From assembly GCA_016178055.1 (NCBI GenBank), contig JACOUC010000011.1, positions 1 through 56,000 on the forward strand: DNA of 56,000 nt, written 5' to 3'. Under the pieces are notes generated by a model that was not told where the DNA came from, did not search any database, and saw nothing but the letters and a program-made list of their open reading frames with translations. Positions within the stretch are counted from its first letter, which is position 1, and every line of letters begins with the position of its first letter. Below, one piece after another: positions 1 through 7,776 of this stretch. The stretch is from Chlamydiota bacterium (lineage in GTDB: Bacteria > Auribacterota > JACPWU01). Position numbers and translations under genes: made by a program.

Positions 1-138
1 GCCTCGTCTGCTTCGTCAGACTCGGTCGGCCACGCTCAACATACTGTAAAGTATGCCTCGCATGGCCTCGGTCGTCTTCCTCGCATCCAAAGCGGACTCG
101 GCGCTCTCGCGACGAAATCTGATGAGAAATGCGGGCTA
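1..138. repeat. MITE-like palindromic repeat, copy 1 (cut by window start)
   Basis: This is the inner part and right end of a GC-richer palindromic element. Its reverse complement aligns over most of its length with 20623-20809: both share the terminal TGATGAGAAA...CGGGCTA motif, a central near-palindrome around CATACTGTAAAGTATG, and the words GAGTCCGCTTTGGA and GACCGAGGCCATG. The two copies lie in opposite orientations. The left end is outside the window. It holds no convincing gene. Confidence 0.75.
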
Positions 139-200
139 GTAGTCGCCCCATTTATGGGGCCGTCCCTCGCATAAATTTGCCCGATGAATCGGGCGGCTAC
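139..200. repeat. 60-bp double-hairpin (REP-like) element, copy 1
   Basis: Two short hairpins, GCCCCATTTATGGGGC and GCCCGATGAATCGGGC, are separated by about 18 nt and bounded by the inverted ends GTAGTCGCC and GGCGGCTAC. The reverse complement matches 8875-8930, where the hairpins come in the opposite order. The element abuts the MITE-like repeat on its left and ends about 20 nt beyond the stop codon of comM. It could act as a terminator or mRNA-stabilising REP for comM, but no U-tract is present. Confidence 0.75.
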
Positions 201-218
201 AAGGGGAACCAGCTGTTG

Positions 219-1751
219 TTACGTCCACATGGTTCGATCCAAAGAGCGGTATTGAATGGCCTCAGAAACATGAGGAGCTTCTATCATTTCACAATTTGCT
301 AAATCTGCAATGGTGCGGGAAACTTTGAGAATGCGATCGTGAGCCCGAGCGCTCATTCCAAGTTCTGTCACAGCCATTTTTAAGAGGTTCTTTCCCTCTG
401 TTTCCAAAACACAGTGCTTACGAATTTCTCTTAAGTTCATCTGCCCATTGGTAAAGATTCCTTTTCTCTTGAATCGGTTTTTTTGGATTTCCCGAGCCTG
501 ATCGACTCGTTGGCGGACAACTTCGGAGCTTTCTAGCGCTTGATCATTGGACAGTTCATGGAATTTGACCTCTGGAACCTCGATGTGGATATCGATTCGG
601 TCAAGCAGGGGACCCGAAATTTTTGAACGGTAACGCTGAACTTGAAGGGGAGTGCAACGGCATTCTCGCCTGGGATCAGTAAAATAGCCACAAGGACAAG
701 GATTCATGGCTGCAACCAGCATAAATCTTGCGGGATAGGAGAGTGAGCCCATCGCTCGGGTAATCGTTATGTGGCCATCTTCCAAGGGTTGCCGGAGCAC
801 TTCAATGACATTGCGTTTGAATTCTGGAAGCTCATCCAAAAAAAGAACGCCATGATGTGAAAGACTGACCTCTCCCGGTTTAGGAAAAGTTCCACCCCCA
901 ACCAAACCGACATCACTGACGGTATGATGGGGAGAGCGAAAGGGGCGGGAAGTGATTAAAGGTTTTTCGGGACTCAGTGTTCCAGCAACACTGTGGATTT
1001 TTGTGGTCTCAAGGGCTTCTTCTAGATTCATGGAGGGAAGAATTCCAGCCAATGCCTTTGCAAGCAGGGTTTTCCCTGATCCTGGAGGACCAATCATTAA
1101 AAGATGATGAGAGCCTGCTGCTGCAATTTCAAGGGTCCTTTTGGCAAGCGCTTGCCCCTTAATTTCAGAGAGATCAAGATCGGCATATCCGTTTTGTTCA
1201 AAAATTTTTTCGGGATGAATTTCACTGTTTTTCAATTCAATTTCATTCGATAAAAAACGGACTGCCTGAGAGAGCGTTTGAAGGGGAAGGGCTTTGATTC
1301 CTTGAACAACTGCGGCTTCTTGAATATTTTCTTGAGGGACCAAAACCCCTTTTTTCCCTTGTTTTAATGCGAGAAGAGCCATGGCCAAAACCCCTTTCAC
1401 GGGCCGAATCTGGCCATCTAAAGCAAGCTCTCCAATCACAAGATAATCCCGAATTTTTTCAGTCATCAGTTGATTGGAAGCGATGAGAATTCCTAAGGCG
1501 ATGGGAAGATCAAAACTGGGCCCTTCCTTTTTAAGATCTGCTGGGGCAAGATTGACCGTGATCCTTTTAGACGGTTGAGAAAATCCTGAATTTTCAAGAG
1601 CGGACTTGACACGATCTCGCGATTCTTTGACAGAAGTATCAGGGAGTCCCACCAAGACCATGGTGGGAAGCCCACGGGTAATATCCACCTCAATCTCGAC
1701 CGCATAAGCATCCACCCCTAAAATAGCGCTCGAGAAAACTTTTGAAAGCAT
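219..1751 (-). CDS. comM: YifB/ComM family Mg-chelatase-like AAA+ ATPase
   Basis: The 510-aa protein has the usual family length. The N-terminal ChlI-like (Lon S5-fold) domain covers about residues 1-180. An AAA+ module follows, with Walker A GPPGSGKT at 221-228 and Walker B GVLFLDELPEF at 301-311. The Cys-rich NPCPCG...CRC segment near 350-366 is typical of the family, and the Mg_chelatase_C helical domain closes the protein. Characterised ComM is a hexameric helicase that promotes branch migration of single-stranded DNA during natural transformation; many relatives are uncharacterised. It is the last gene of the murA-rpsP-trmD-rplS-rnhB-yraN block, and yraN next to comM is a common arrangement. 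A competence role here is inference from the family. Confidence 0.93.
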   Translation of the reverse strand: MLSKVFSSAILGVDAYAVEIEVDITRGLPTMVLVGLPDTSVKESRDRVKSALENSGFSQPSKRITVNLAPADLKKEGPSFDLPIALGILIASNQLMTEKIRDYLVIGELALDGQIRPVKGVLAMALLALKQGKKGVLVPQENIQEAAVVQGIKALPLQTLSQAVRFLSNEIELKNSEIHPEKIFEQNGYADLDLSEIKGQALAKRTLEIAAAGSHHLLMIGPPGSGKTLLAKALAGILPSMNLEEALETTKIHSVAGTLSPEKPLITSRPFRSPHHTVSDVGLVGGGTFPKPGEVSLSHHGVLFLDELPEFKRNVIEVLRQPLEDGHITITRAMGSLSYPARFMLVAAMNPCPCGYFTDPRRECRCTPLQVQRYRSKISGPLLDRIDIHIEVPEVKFHELSNDQALESSEVVRQRVDQAREIQKNRFKRKGIFTNGQMNLREIRKHCVLETEGKNLLKMAVTELGMSARAHDRILKVSRTIADLANCEMIEAPHVSEAIQYRSLDRTMWT

Positions 1752-1882
1752 GATTTGAAAAGCCTTTTTTAAATGATGGTCATCAAAATGAGTTTCGAAT
1801 CACAAACATCATACATTGCTAGGAGAAATGTTACAAATATTTACAAGCTTTCATTTCTTTTAATTTCTGTGAGGAGTAAAAA

Positions 1883-2449
1883 TTAACGACGTCTATGCTT
1901 TTTTGTCAGTTGTGTGTATTCTTGGATAAGCATAGAGTCGTCTAAAGCTGTTTCAAATTGTTTAAGCCATCCCAGAATATATTTTTGATCTAACTTCTTT
2001 TGTCTCATGATAATCCCTTCGATATCTTCATGATCTCTTGACCGGGTGGATATGATTTTGTAGATGAGGAGATCTTCGGGTGTACAGATTTTGAGAAATA
2101 TTCCAGGTTTGACTTTAATTGGAACAGATCGCTCAATGACTTTAACATCAAAGGGTGTTTCTGCGAGCAATAGATCTATTCTGACTCCCTCTGGGCTTTT
2201 CAAAAAGATGAGACCTGCTTTTTGGAGGTCTTCTAAAGGGTTTGACGAGAGGAATTGGTAGGGAGCAGCTATCTTGTTGACCAGTTGTTTCGATTGAGAA
2301 CGGTCAAGGAGTATTTTAAAATCTATGTCTCGAGTGAGTCGAGGTTCTCCCCAAATAGCAATTGCCAATCCTCCGATGACGACGGACTTAATTTTTTTCT
2401 CTTGGAGATAGGTTTGAAACTTAAAGGTGATCTGATAGAGATCTTCCAC
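1883..2449 (-). CDS. MNT-like nucleotidyltransferase (DUF6036-like), putative toxin-antitoxin member
   Basis: The 188-aa protein carries the pol-beta nucleotidyltransferase signature: VVIGGLAIAIWGEPRLTRDI near residues 23-42, then D-F-K, giving the GG...TxDxD pattern, with a further carboxylate in RIDLLLA near residue 93. Proteins of this size and motif (COG2253/DUF6036-like) are usually partners of a small upstream protein in putative toxin-antitoxin or abortive-infection pairs. The start lies inside the end of the upstream 90-aa gene with a 29-nt overlap, so translation is probably coupled. The pair sits between comM and yraN, splitting an otherwise conserved housekeeping order and suggesting acquisition. 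The target substrate cannot be read from the sequence. Confidence 0.75.
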   Translation of the reverse strand: MEDLYQITFKFQTYLQEKKIKSVVIGGLAIAIWGEPRLTRDIDFKILLDRSQSKQLVNKIAAPYQFLSSNPLEDLQKAGLIFLKSPEGVRIDLLLAETPFDVKVIERSVPIKVKPGIFLKICTPEDLLIYKIISTRSRDHEDIEGIIMRQKKLDQKYILGWLKQFETALDDSMLIQEYTQLTKKHRRR

Positions 2450-2693
2450 GGCGATTCCTCAACAACAAATTCAATTTTCCGAGTCGTTCTTGGAAATGGG
2501 AGAGATAGATTTTTCGTTCATGATGAAAGATCTTTTCCGTTTGATCAAGCAGGGGACGAAAGGTGTTGTAGAGATCAAGAAATTCGCATATTCCTTGATG
2601 CACGCTAAGAGATTGTAAGACCTTTTTCTTGTTTTTTTCGTGATAAAGCTGTCCCTGACGCAAGAAGGATAAAGAATGAGAATGAGTACCCAT
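2421..2693 (-). CDS. Small helical protein, partner of the nucleotidyltransferase
   Basis: The 90-aa basic protein is predicted helical and has no signal peptide. It contains LRQGQLYHEKNKKK and a middle part of the form SLSVHQGICEFLDLYNTF. I do not recognise a named domain. Small proteins with a similar layout (about 80-100 aa, a 'SLTVEEGIRQF'-like core, then 'LxxTExxFRPER') sit in front of nucleotidyltransferase genes in other bacteria; that is my recollection of a pattern, not a database match. It overlaps its partner by 29 nt. The reading frame at 2471-2776 on the same strand is an alternative, but this frame is favoured by the tight coupling. The start at ATG 2693 has only a weak ribosome-binding site. 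Confidence 0.6.
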   Translation of the reverse strand: MGTHSHSLSFLRQGQLYHEKNKKKVLQSLSVHQGICEFLDLYNTFRPLLDQTEKIFHHERKIYLSHFQERLGKLNLLLRNRRGRSLSDHL

Positions 2694-2738
2694 GGATGTA
2701 TTTTACCATGATTTCTATGCTTAAAATTTAAAAAATAA

Positions 2739-3113
2739 CTAAAATAGATATCCGTCTGCTTCAAAGGCATTTTCAAAATGTTCGATTCTTTGAGGAGAAG
2801 AATCTTTTAAATAGACGCTGACGACATCAAAACGATAATCAAAATCTTTGGCCCCGGATTCTTTGATAAATCCAAGAGCTGTACGAATGATTTGTTTTTG
2901 TTTTCGTGTATCGACTCTCGATTCAGGTCTTCCAAAATCATTGGAAGCAGCATTTGTTTTGACTTCCACAAAGGTTAATTTTTTTCGATCGAGACAGACC
3001 AGATCAATTTCACCTAAGGACGATCGATAATTTCTTTGAAGAATTTTATAACCCTTTTGACGCAGGAATTTTTCTGCGGCTTTTTCGCCTTCTTTTCCCA
3101 CCTCGATGTTCAT
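2739..3113 (-). CDS. yraN: YraN/UPF0102 family endonuclease-like protein
   Basis: With the start at ATG 3113 the protein has 124 aa, the normal family length. A longer frame to 3155 would overlap rnhB by 38 nt, whereas 3113 lies just after the rnhB TAG stop. The core GEIDLVCLDRKKLTFVEVKT matches the restriction-endonuclease-fold motif E-x-D...ExK of UPF0102, preceded by GEKAAEKFLRQKGYKILQRNYR. Family members are thought to be Holliday-junction-type or other nucleases, but the role is not firmly established. It is translationally linked to rnhB, the usual neighbour. Confidence 0.9.
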   Translation of the reverse strand: MNIEVGKEGEKAAEKFLRQKGYKILQRNYRSSLGEIDLVCLDRKKLTFVEVKTNAASNDFGRPESRVDTRKQKQIIRTALGFIKESGAKDFDYRFDVVSVYLKDSSPQRIEHFENAFEADGYLF

Positions 3114-3117
3114 CGTT

Positions 3118-3744
3118 CTATCTTTCGTCTTGGAGTAATTGTTTAACCGGTTCAAAACTTGTACGATGGACAGGACAGGGGCCTTTTTCCTTGAGCATTT
3201 CTAAATGAAGTTTGGTTCCATATCCTTTGTGTTGTTTAAAACCATAACCGGGATAACGCTCTTCGTATTCAAGCATTAAATGGTCACGTGTGACCTTGGC
3301 GAGAATGGAAGCGGCTCCAATGGAATAACTTAAATCATCTCCCTTTGGAATTCCTTTCTGAGGAAGGGAAAGGCCTGGGATTTTAAAGCCATCGACCAGT
3401 ACAAATTGAGGGCCAGGTGAGAGTTGACTTAAGGCCATTCTCATGGCTTGGAAACTGGCCTGAAGAATGTTTAATTGGTCGACTATACGCTCATTACAAA
3501 TGCCAATTCCTTTGAGGATAGAAGGGTCTTCCATTAAGAGATGATAAAGGCGCTCTCGCTTTTGAGGACTTAATTTTTTGGAATCTCGAATGCCTTCAGG
3601 ACTTTCTTTCTTCTGGAAGATCACTGCAGCTGCTACCACCGGGCCTGCCAGAGGTCCTCTACCTGCTTCATCGACTCCAGCAATCAGGGAAAACCCTTTT
3701 TGGAAAAGTTTTCTCTCAAACTGATCTCTGGGTTCCAAGACCAC
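3118..3744 (-). CDS. rnhB: Ribonuclease HII
   Basis: The 208-aa enzyme cleaves the RNA strand of RNA-DNA hybrids and initiates removal of single ribonucleotides from DNA. Motif I is [14 protein letters not shown] with catalytic Asp25 and Glu26. A further Asp lies in [10 protein letters not shown], and [16 protein letters not shown] carries the last active-site Asp. The C-terminal [19 protein letters not shown] is the conserved type-2 RNase H substrate-handling region. Length and motifs are normal. It lies between rplS and yraN, a widely conserved order, and is separated from rplS by a 116-nt spacer holding a palindromic word repeat. Confidence 0.96.
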   Translation of the reverse strand: MVLEPRDQFERKLFQKGFSLIAGVDEAGRGPLAGPVVAAAVIFQKKESPEGIRDSKKLSPQKRERLYHLLMEDPSILKGIGICNERIVDQLNILQASFQAMRMALSQLSPGPQFVLVDGFKIPGLSLPQKGIPKGDDLSYSIGAASILAKVTRDHLMLEYEERYPGYGFKQHKGYGTKLHLEMLKEKGPCPVHRTSFEPVKQLLQDER

Positions 3745-3775
3745 CTCAAGGTTTGTGCGAACAACTATGAAAACG

Positions 3776-3859
3776 AGTCCATAGTCTATAGTCCATGGTC
3801 CATGGAAATAAATAACTCCTTTAAAACTGTCGACCGTTGACTGTGGACCGTAGACTATT
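3776..3859. repeat. Palindromic word repeat (GTCCATAGTCTATAG family)
   Basis: The left arm repeats variants of AGTCCATAGTCTATAGTCC. The right arm carries the diverged complement GACTGTGGACCGTAGACTAT. The spacer contains GGAAATAAATAACTCCT. It fills the gap between rplS and rnhB. It has the same architecture as the other word-repeat hairpins in the window but a different word. Confidence 0.65.
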
Positions 3860-3860
3860 T

Positions 3861-4271
3861 TTATGACTCTATTTTAACCGGAGCCTCACTCTGTGGCACT
3901 TCTTTCTGAACATCAGCGATTAAAGTTTTCTTTTCCTTAATCTTAGACTTTTTTCCAACTTTTTCCCGGATGTAATAGAGTTTGGCCCTTCTCACTTCTC
4001 CATGGCGAACGACTTCAATTTTTTCAATGCGAGGAGAGGCTAAAGGGAAGGTTCGTTCGACTCCTTCTCCAAAGGAAATTTTTCTCATCGTAAAGGTTTT
4101 TGCAATGCCACCCCCATGCCTTCCAATCAAGGTTCCTTCAAAGGGCTGAATTCTTTCCTTTCCCCCTTCAACGATTTTATAAAAAACCTTTAGAATGTCC
4201 CCAATTCTAAAATCCGGAAGATCTGTTCGGATCTGTTTTTCATTCAGTTTTTTCATGATATTTGTTTTCAT
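3861..4271 (-). CDS. rplS: 50S ribosomal protein L19
   Basis: The 136-aa protein is somewhat longer than the usual 115-120 aa because of a charged C-terminal tail of about 20 residues ([15 protein letters not shown]...). The core [37 protein letters not shown] and the segment [38 protein letters not shown] are diagnostic for L19, which sits at the 30S-50S interface. The start at ATG 4271 follows AGAGG closely; ATG 4256 is possible. It comes directly after trmD with a 9-nt gap, the classic rpsP-trmD-rplS order. Confidence 0.97.
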   Translation of the reverse strand: MKTNIMKKLNEKQIRTDLPDFRIGDILKVFYKIVEGGKERIQPFEGTLIGRHGGGIAKTFTMRKISFGEGVERTFPLASPRIEKIEVVRHGEVRRAKLYYIREKVGKKSKIKEKKTLIADVQKEVPQSEAPVKIES

Positions 4272-4280
4272 AAGCCTCTA

Positions 4281-4952
4281 TTATAGTAAATCAGGTCTCT
4301 TTTGTTGAGTTCTTTTTATTGCTTCTTCATTTCGCCACTTTTTGATTTTTTGATGATCTCCAGTCAAAAGAATTTCTGGGACACTTTCATCTTGAAAGAT
4401 ACGAGGTCGTGTATATTGAGGATATTCTAAAAGTCCCATGGAAAAGGATTCCGTCATAAGAGAATCCGGATTTCCAAGGACTTCAGGAACGAGGCGTACG
4501 ATAGCGTCTACGACCACGGCTGCGGCCAGAGCCCCGTTGGTTAAAACATAATCTCCAATCGAAATTTCCTCATCCGCGAGTCCTATTTTTACGCGTTCAT
4601 CAATCCCTTCATAATGTCCACAAATAAAAATAAGATGGGAAAGACGTGAAAATTCCATCGCCTTTGCTTGGGAGAATTTTTCCCCTTGAGGATTGAGAAG
4701 AATGATCTTGGACTCGGATGTTTGTACCGACTTTACCGCTTTGAAAATAGGCTCAGCTTTCATCACCATTCCTGAGCCTCCCCCATAGGGGCGATCATCA
4801 CAGGTTTTGTGTTTATCCGTTGTAAAATCGCGGGGATTCACACAATGAATTTCAAGAAGTCCTTTTTCTTGCCCTTTCTTTAAAATGCTTGAAGAAAAAA
4901 AGCCTGCAAGCATTTCTGGAAAAAGAGTGATGATATCGATCTTTAAAGACAT
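4281..4952 (-). CDS. trmD: tRNA (guanine37-N1)-methyltransferase
   Basis: This 223-aa SPOUT enzyme methylates G37 of tRNAs that read CNN codons, preventing +1 frameshifts. The N-terminal [11 protein letters not shown], the loop [23 protein letters not shown] and the trefoil-knot cofactor site [21 protein letters not shown] are all present; the conserved catalytic Asp follows in the C-terminal domain. Slightly short, within the normal range. Upstream rpsP is 90 nt away across a perfect 10-bp hairpin. The rimM and khpA genes that often lie between rpsP and trmD are missing here. Confidence 0.97.
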   Translation of the reverse strand: MSLKIDIITLFPEMLAGFFSSSILKKGQEKGLLEIHCVNPRDFTTDKHKTCDDRPYGGGSGMVMKAEPIFKAVKSVQTSESKIILLNPQGEKFSQAKAMEFSRLSHLIFICGHYEGIDERVKIGLADEEISIGDYVLTNGALAAAVVVDAIVRLVPEVLGNPDSLMTESFSMGLLEYPQYTRPRIFQDESVPEILLTGDHQKIKKWRNEEAIKRTQQKRPDLL

Positions 4953-4971
4953 TTTTTCTCCATTCAGGAAA

Positions 4972-5001
4972 CAGGGATAAGGAGTTCTTATCTTATCCCT
5001 G
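4972..5001 (-). terminator. Hairpin between rpsP and trmD (possible attenuator)
   Basis: There is a perfect 10-bp inverted repeat, CAGGGATAAG / CTTATCCCTG, with a 10-nt loop. On the minus strand it lies after rpsP and just before trmD and is followed by GTTTCC, with no long T-run. It could reduce read-through so that S16 is made in excess of TrmD, or be an RNA-processing site. The functional reading is inference. Confidence 0.5.
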
Positions 5002-5004
5002 AAT

Positions 5005-5045
5005 TAAAATAAATTTGAAATTTGAGATTTGAAATTTATTTTTTA
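5005..5045. repeat. AT-rich word repeat (AAATTTGAAATTTGAG)
   Basis: A short run of AAATTTGAAATTTGAGATTTGAAATTT variants is self-complementary and abuts the rpsP stop codon. It resembles one arm of the word-repeat hairpins found elsewhere in the window. Confidence 0.5.
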
Positions 5046-5291
5046 ATACTGAACCCCTGACTTTTTTAAAAGCGTTTTAACTGTGTCAGAAGGTTGAGCG
5101 CCTCTCTTGATCCAGTCAAGCACCCGTTCCTTTTCAACGGTGCAGTTCTCAACCGCTTTTTTCTTAGGATCATACGTTCCTAAAGTTTCAAGAAATTTAC
5201 CATCTCGAGGGCTTCTTGAGTCTGTTGCAACAATACGGAAGAATGGTTTTTTGAGTGTTCCCATTCTCCTCAGACGAATTTTAACCGACAT
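5043..5291 (-). CDS. rpsP: 30S ribosomal protein S16
   Basis: The 82-aa protein begins at ATG 5291, preceded by GGAG at the right spacing. The frame is open further upstream to 5378, but that extension overlaps the end of murA and lacks family similarity. The N-terminus [20 protein letters not shown] and the central [17 protein letters not shown] are diagnostic, and the family length is 80-90 aa. It lies 28 nt downstream of murA and is probably co-transcribed with trmD and rplS. Confidence 0.97.
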   Translation of the reverse strand: MSVKIRLRRMGTLKKPFFRIVATDSRSPRDGKFLETLGTYDPKKKAVENCTVEKERVLDWIKRGAQPSDTVKTLLKKSGVQY

Positions 5292-5319
5292 ACTGTTCTC
5301 CGTTGTTGATGTTTTTAAT

Positions 5320-6624
5320 TTACAACTCCACTCCAATCTGGAGTTCCTCTTCTTGCTGAAGCTCTGAGACGCGTTCAATCTTTGCGCCGAGAGCCCTCAA
5401 CTTCTGTTCAATTTTCTCATATCCTCTGTCTAGATGATACACTCGATGGACCTCCGTTTCGCCATCAGCAACCAACCCCGCAAGAATAAGGGCTGCACTG
5501 GCTCTGAGATCTGAGGCCATGACTGGGGCCCCGCTCAATTTCTTTCTTCCCACCACAACAGCGCTTGATCCTTCCAGAGAAATCTTGGCTCCTAACCGAT
5601 TGAGTTCGCTGATATGCATGAATCGTTCAGAATAAATTTTTTCTGTAATCACACTAATCCCTTCCGAAATGGACATCAGTGACATCATCTGGGCCTGCAT
5701 GTCGGTTGGAAACCCAGGATAAGGAAGTGTAATCACGTCAACCACCTTTAGCGGTTCTTTCCGTGAAACTGTAATTCCATCCACTTCAAATTCAAATTCA
5801 GCCCCCGCGTCCTGCAATTTATCAATCACGGCTGACAAATGTCGATATCGTGCATTTTTAACTTTGACAGGACCTCCTGTCATGGCTCCGGCTACAAGGT
5901 AAGTTCCAACTTCAATTCGGTCAGGAATAACGGTGTGTTCAGTGCCCTTGAGTTGAGATGAACCTTCAATTTTAATCGTATGAGAACCCGCCCCTTCAAT
6001 TTTAGCCCCCATTTTCTTTAGGAATTCAGCAAGATCCACGATTTCAGGCTCACAGGCTGCACTTTCAATAAAGGTGATTCCTGGTGTAAGACAGGCTGCC
6101 ATCATGACATTGGCTGTTCCAAGGACACTAGAACCAAAGCGTCCTCCTAAAAAAATATCTGCGCCTTTCATGAAAGTTCCATCGGCAACGACATAACCAT
6201 GCTCCACTTGAATTTTAACATTGAGAGCTCGTAACCCTTTAAGATGAAGATCAATGGGACGAGGGCCAATCACACATCCCCCAGGAATGCTGACCACTGC
6301 CCGACGTGTTTTCGCTAAGAGGGGACCCAAAAGACAAACCGAGGCCCGCATTTTTCGAACCAATTCATAAGGGGCCTTATTCTCATGCAAATTTTGTGGA
6401 TCAATCTTAAGAGAAGAAGGCCCGATCCATTCGCACTCGACTCCTAAAAAATTTAAAATTTCGATCATGGTGTTGATATCTTTTAACTGGGGGACATGAT
6501 GAATAATGGAGGGACTTTCTCCCATCATGGCTGCTGCAAGAATCGGAAGGCAGGCATTTTTTGCCCCGCTTGCCTGAAGTGATCCTTGTAATCTTTCTCC
6601 ACCTTGAATAACAATCTTGTCCAT
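5320..6624 (-). CDS. murA: UDP-N-acetylglucosamine 1-carboxyvinyltransferase (MurA)
   Basis: The 434-aa enzyme transfers enolpyruvate from PEP to UDP-GlcNAc, the first committed step of peptidoglycan synthesis. Lys22 and Asn23 of the SGAKNACLP motif are present. The active-site loop [13 protein letters not shown] carries catalytic Cys117, which predicts fosfomycin sensitivity. The last conserved stretch is [21 protein letters not shown]. The C-terminal tail after this ([15 protein letters not shown]) is slightly longer than average. Its presence indicates a walled cell. It sits between prmC and rpsP, in the prfA-prmC-murA order seen in several phyla. Confidence 0.97.
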   Translation of the reverse strand: MDKIVIQGGERLQGSLQASGAKNACLPILAAAMMGESPSIIHHVPQLKDINTMIEILNFLGVECEWIGPSSLKIDPQNLHENKAPYELVRKMRASVCLLGPLLAKTRRAVVSIPGGCVIGPRPIDLHLKGLRALNVKIQVEHGYVVADGTFMKGADIFLGGRFGSSVLGTANVMMAACLTPGITFIESAACEPEIVDLAEFLKKMGAKIEGAGSHTIKIEGSSQLKGTEHTVIPDRIEVGTYLVAGAMTGGPVKVKNARYRHLSAVIDKLQDAGAEFEFEVDGITVSRKEPLKVVDVITLPYPGFPTDMQAQMMSLMSISEGISVITEKIYSERFMHISELNRLGAKISLEGSSAVVVGRKKLSGAPVMASDLRASAALILAGLVADGETEVHRVYHLDRGYEKIEQKLRALGAKIERVSELQQEEELQIGVEL

Positions 6625-6654
6625 AGTTTCTACACCATGCTATTGATCTGACAA

Positions 6655-6732
6655 AATTAAAAATTGACAATTGACAATTGGTAATAAAAATAAATAAATT
6701 CCTAAATGATCCATTTTCAATTTTTAATGATT
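6655..6732. repeat. Word-repeat hairpin (ATTGACAATTGACAATTG family), copy 1
   Basis: The left arm has tandem TTGACAATTGACAATTG, then the spacer GGTAATAAAAATAAATAAAT with TCCTAAATG, then a right arm CATTTTCAATTTTTAATG. The spacer matches, in inverted orientation, that of the copy at 34864-34938. It occupies the murA-prmC gap. Confidence 0.7.
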
Positions 6733-6741
6733 AATTAAGTT

Positions 6742-7653
6742 TTATTTTTTTATCGCCTTCACAATTCTATCTTTTCCTGATAGATCTTTTAAAATTTCAA
6801 AATTTTTAAAATTTCTTGTTTCTAGAATAATCTCTTCCACAATGTCGCTTTGAGCATTTCCTCCAAATTCCATCAAAAAAAGGCCTTCTTTGCTTAAAAG
6901 GGAGCTTACATTACTCATCATTTTTCGAATGATTTCGATCCCTTTTTCCCCACCCCAAAGCGCAATGCGAGGCTCAAAAAAACGAACTTCGCGAGGTAAA
7001 TCGTTCCAATCCTCTTTGGCAACATAGGGTGGATTAGAAACCACCAAATCAAAAGGTTTGCTGCAAAATAATTCTTTTGTGAAATCAGCCTGAGAGGTTT
7101 CGATCTGAGAAGAAAGATCATGAAAAGTGATGTTTTCTCTCGCCACCTTTAAAGCTTTCTCAGAAATATCGATTGCCAAAATACGTGAGTTAGGAACATG
7201 CTTTGCAATGGCAATGGCGATATTCCCTGAACCGGTTCCCAAATCTAAAATTCGATGCATTTTTTTGGGATGTTGACAAAACCGATGTTGACAAAACCAA
7301 TGAATAGCTTCTTCCACCAAAATTTCTGTCTCGGGTCTAGGAATTAAACAGTCTGAAGTTATTTTTAGCTTCAATGAAAAAAACTCCACTTCTCCCATTA
7401 AATACTGTAACGGAACGCCTTTCACTCTTTCAGCTGCAAGCTCAAAAACCCGATTGCAATTTTCTTGAGATATTTCTTGGTTTCTTTCAATATAAAGTTC
7501 GGCTCTCGATTTTAACTTCAGTGTTTCTGCCACAATCCATTCCGCATCAACGTCGCAATCATTCACCTTCCCTTGACTAAGATGGATACGAACTTCATTC
7601 AGCAAATTCTGAATTGTTTTAACTTTACAGTCAGTTTTGATCATTGTTGTCAT
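6742..7653 (-). CDS. prmC: Peptide chain release factor N5-glutamine methyltransferase
   Basis: PrmC methylates the Gln of the GGQ motif of release factors RF1 and RF2. It has an N-terminal helical domain and an AdoMet-binding Rossmann domain: motif I DLGTGSGNIAIAIA and catalytic NPPY in VVSNPPYVAKEDW. The substrate factor PrfA is encoded directly upstream. The frame extends to 7701, but the extra 16 residues are read from an AT-rich intergenic repeat, so I place the start at ATG 7653 (303 aa); ATG 7644 is equally possible and no strong ribosome-binding site decides. Lengths of 280-300 aa are normal. Confidence 0.93.
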   Translation of the reverse strand: MTTMIKTDCKVKTIQNLLNEVRIHLSQGKVNDCDVDAEWIVAETLKLKSRAELYIERNQEISQENCNRVFELAAERVKGVPLQYLMGEVEFFSLKLKITSDCLIPRPETEILVEEAIHWFCQHRFCQHPKKMHRILDLGTGSGNIAIAIAKHVPNSRILAIDISEKALKVARENITFHDLSSQIETSQADFTKELFCSKPFDLVVSNPPYVAKEDWNDLPREVRFFEPRIALWGGEKGIEIIRKMMSNVSSLLSKEGLFLMEFGGNAQSDIVEEIILETRNFKNFEILKDLSGKDRIVKAIKK

Positions 7654-7689
7654 AAACTTTTGTTCATCCAAGTGGATGAGAATTAATAA

Positions 7690-7776
7690 TTCAAAATCCA
7701 AAAATCAAAAATCAAAATGACATACTAAAATCCAAAATTTCTAATGCTGCTGCAAGGGATGCATTTAGATTTTCAT
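7690..7776. repeat. AT-rich word repeat (AAAATCAAAAATC family, subfamily A), half copy
   Basis: The left arm AAAATCCAAAAATCAAAAATC and the conserved centre AATGCTGCTGCAAGGGATGCATTTAGATTTT are present. The expected right arm is missing, and the element runs into the prfA stop codon. The final codons of prfA (MMKI then TAA) coincide with the edge of the repeat centre. Confidence 0.7.

Noticed and set aside
225-260. GGTTCGATCC resembling a tRNA T-loop
   Set aside because: It lies inside the comM reading frame and no cloverleaf can be formed around it. I found no tRNA in the window.
2255-2608. Plus-strand frame of 117 codons opposite the nucleotidyltransferase pair
   Set aside because: It is antisense to two overlapping genes whose protein motifs are clear; no domain or ribosome-binding site is visible.
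2471-2776. Minus-strand frame of 101 codons overlapping the 90-aa gene
   Set aside because: It overlaps the yraN end and is in another frame than the coupled small gene; its composition is not protein-like.
5292-5378. Longer rpsP start
   Set aside because: It overlaps murA and lies upstream of the conserved S16 N-terminus; 5291 has a proper ribosome-binding site.
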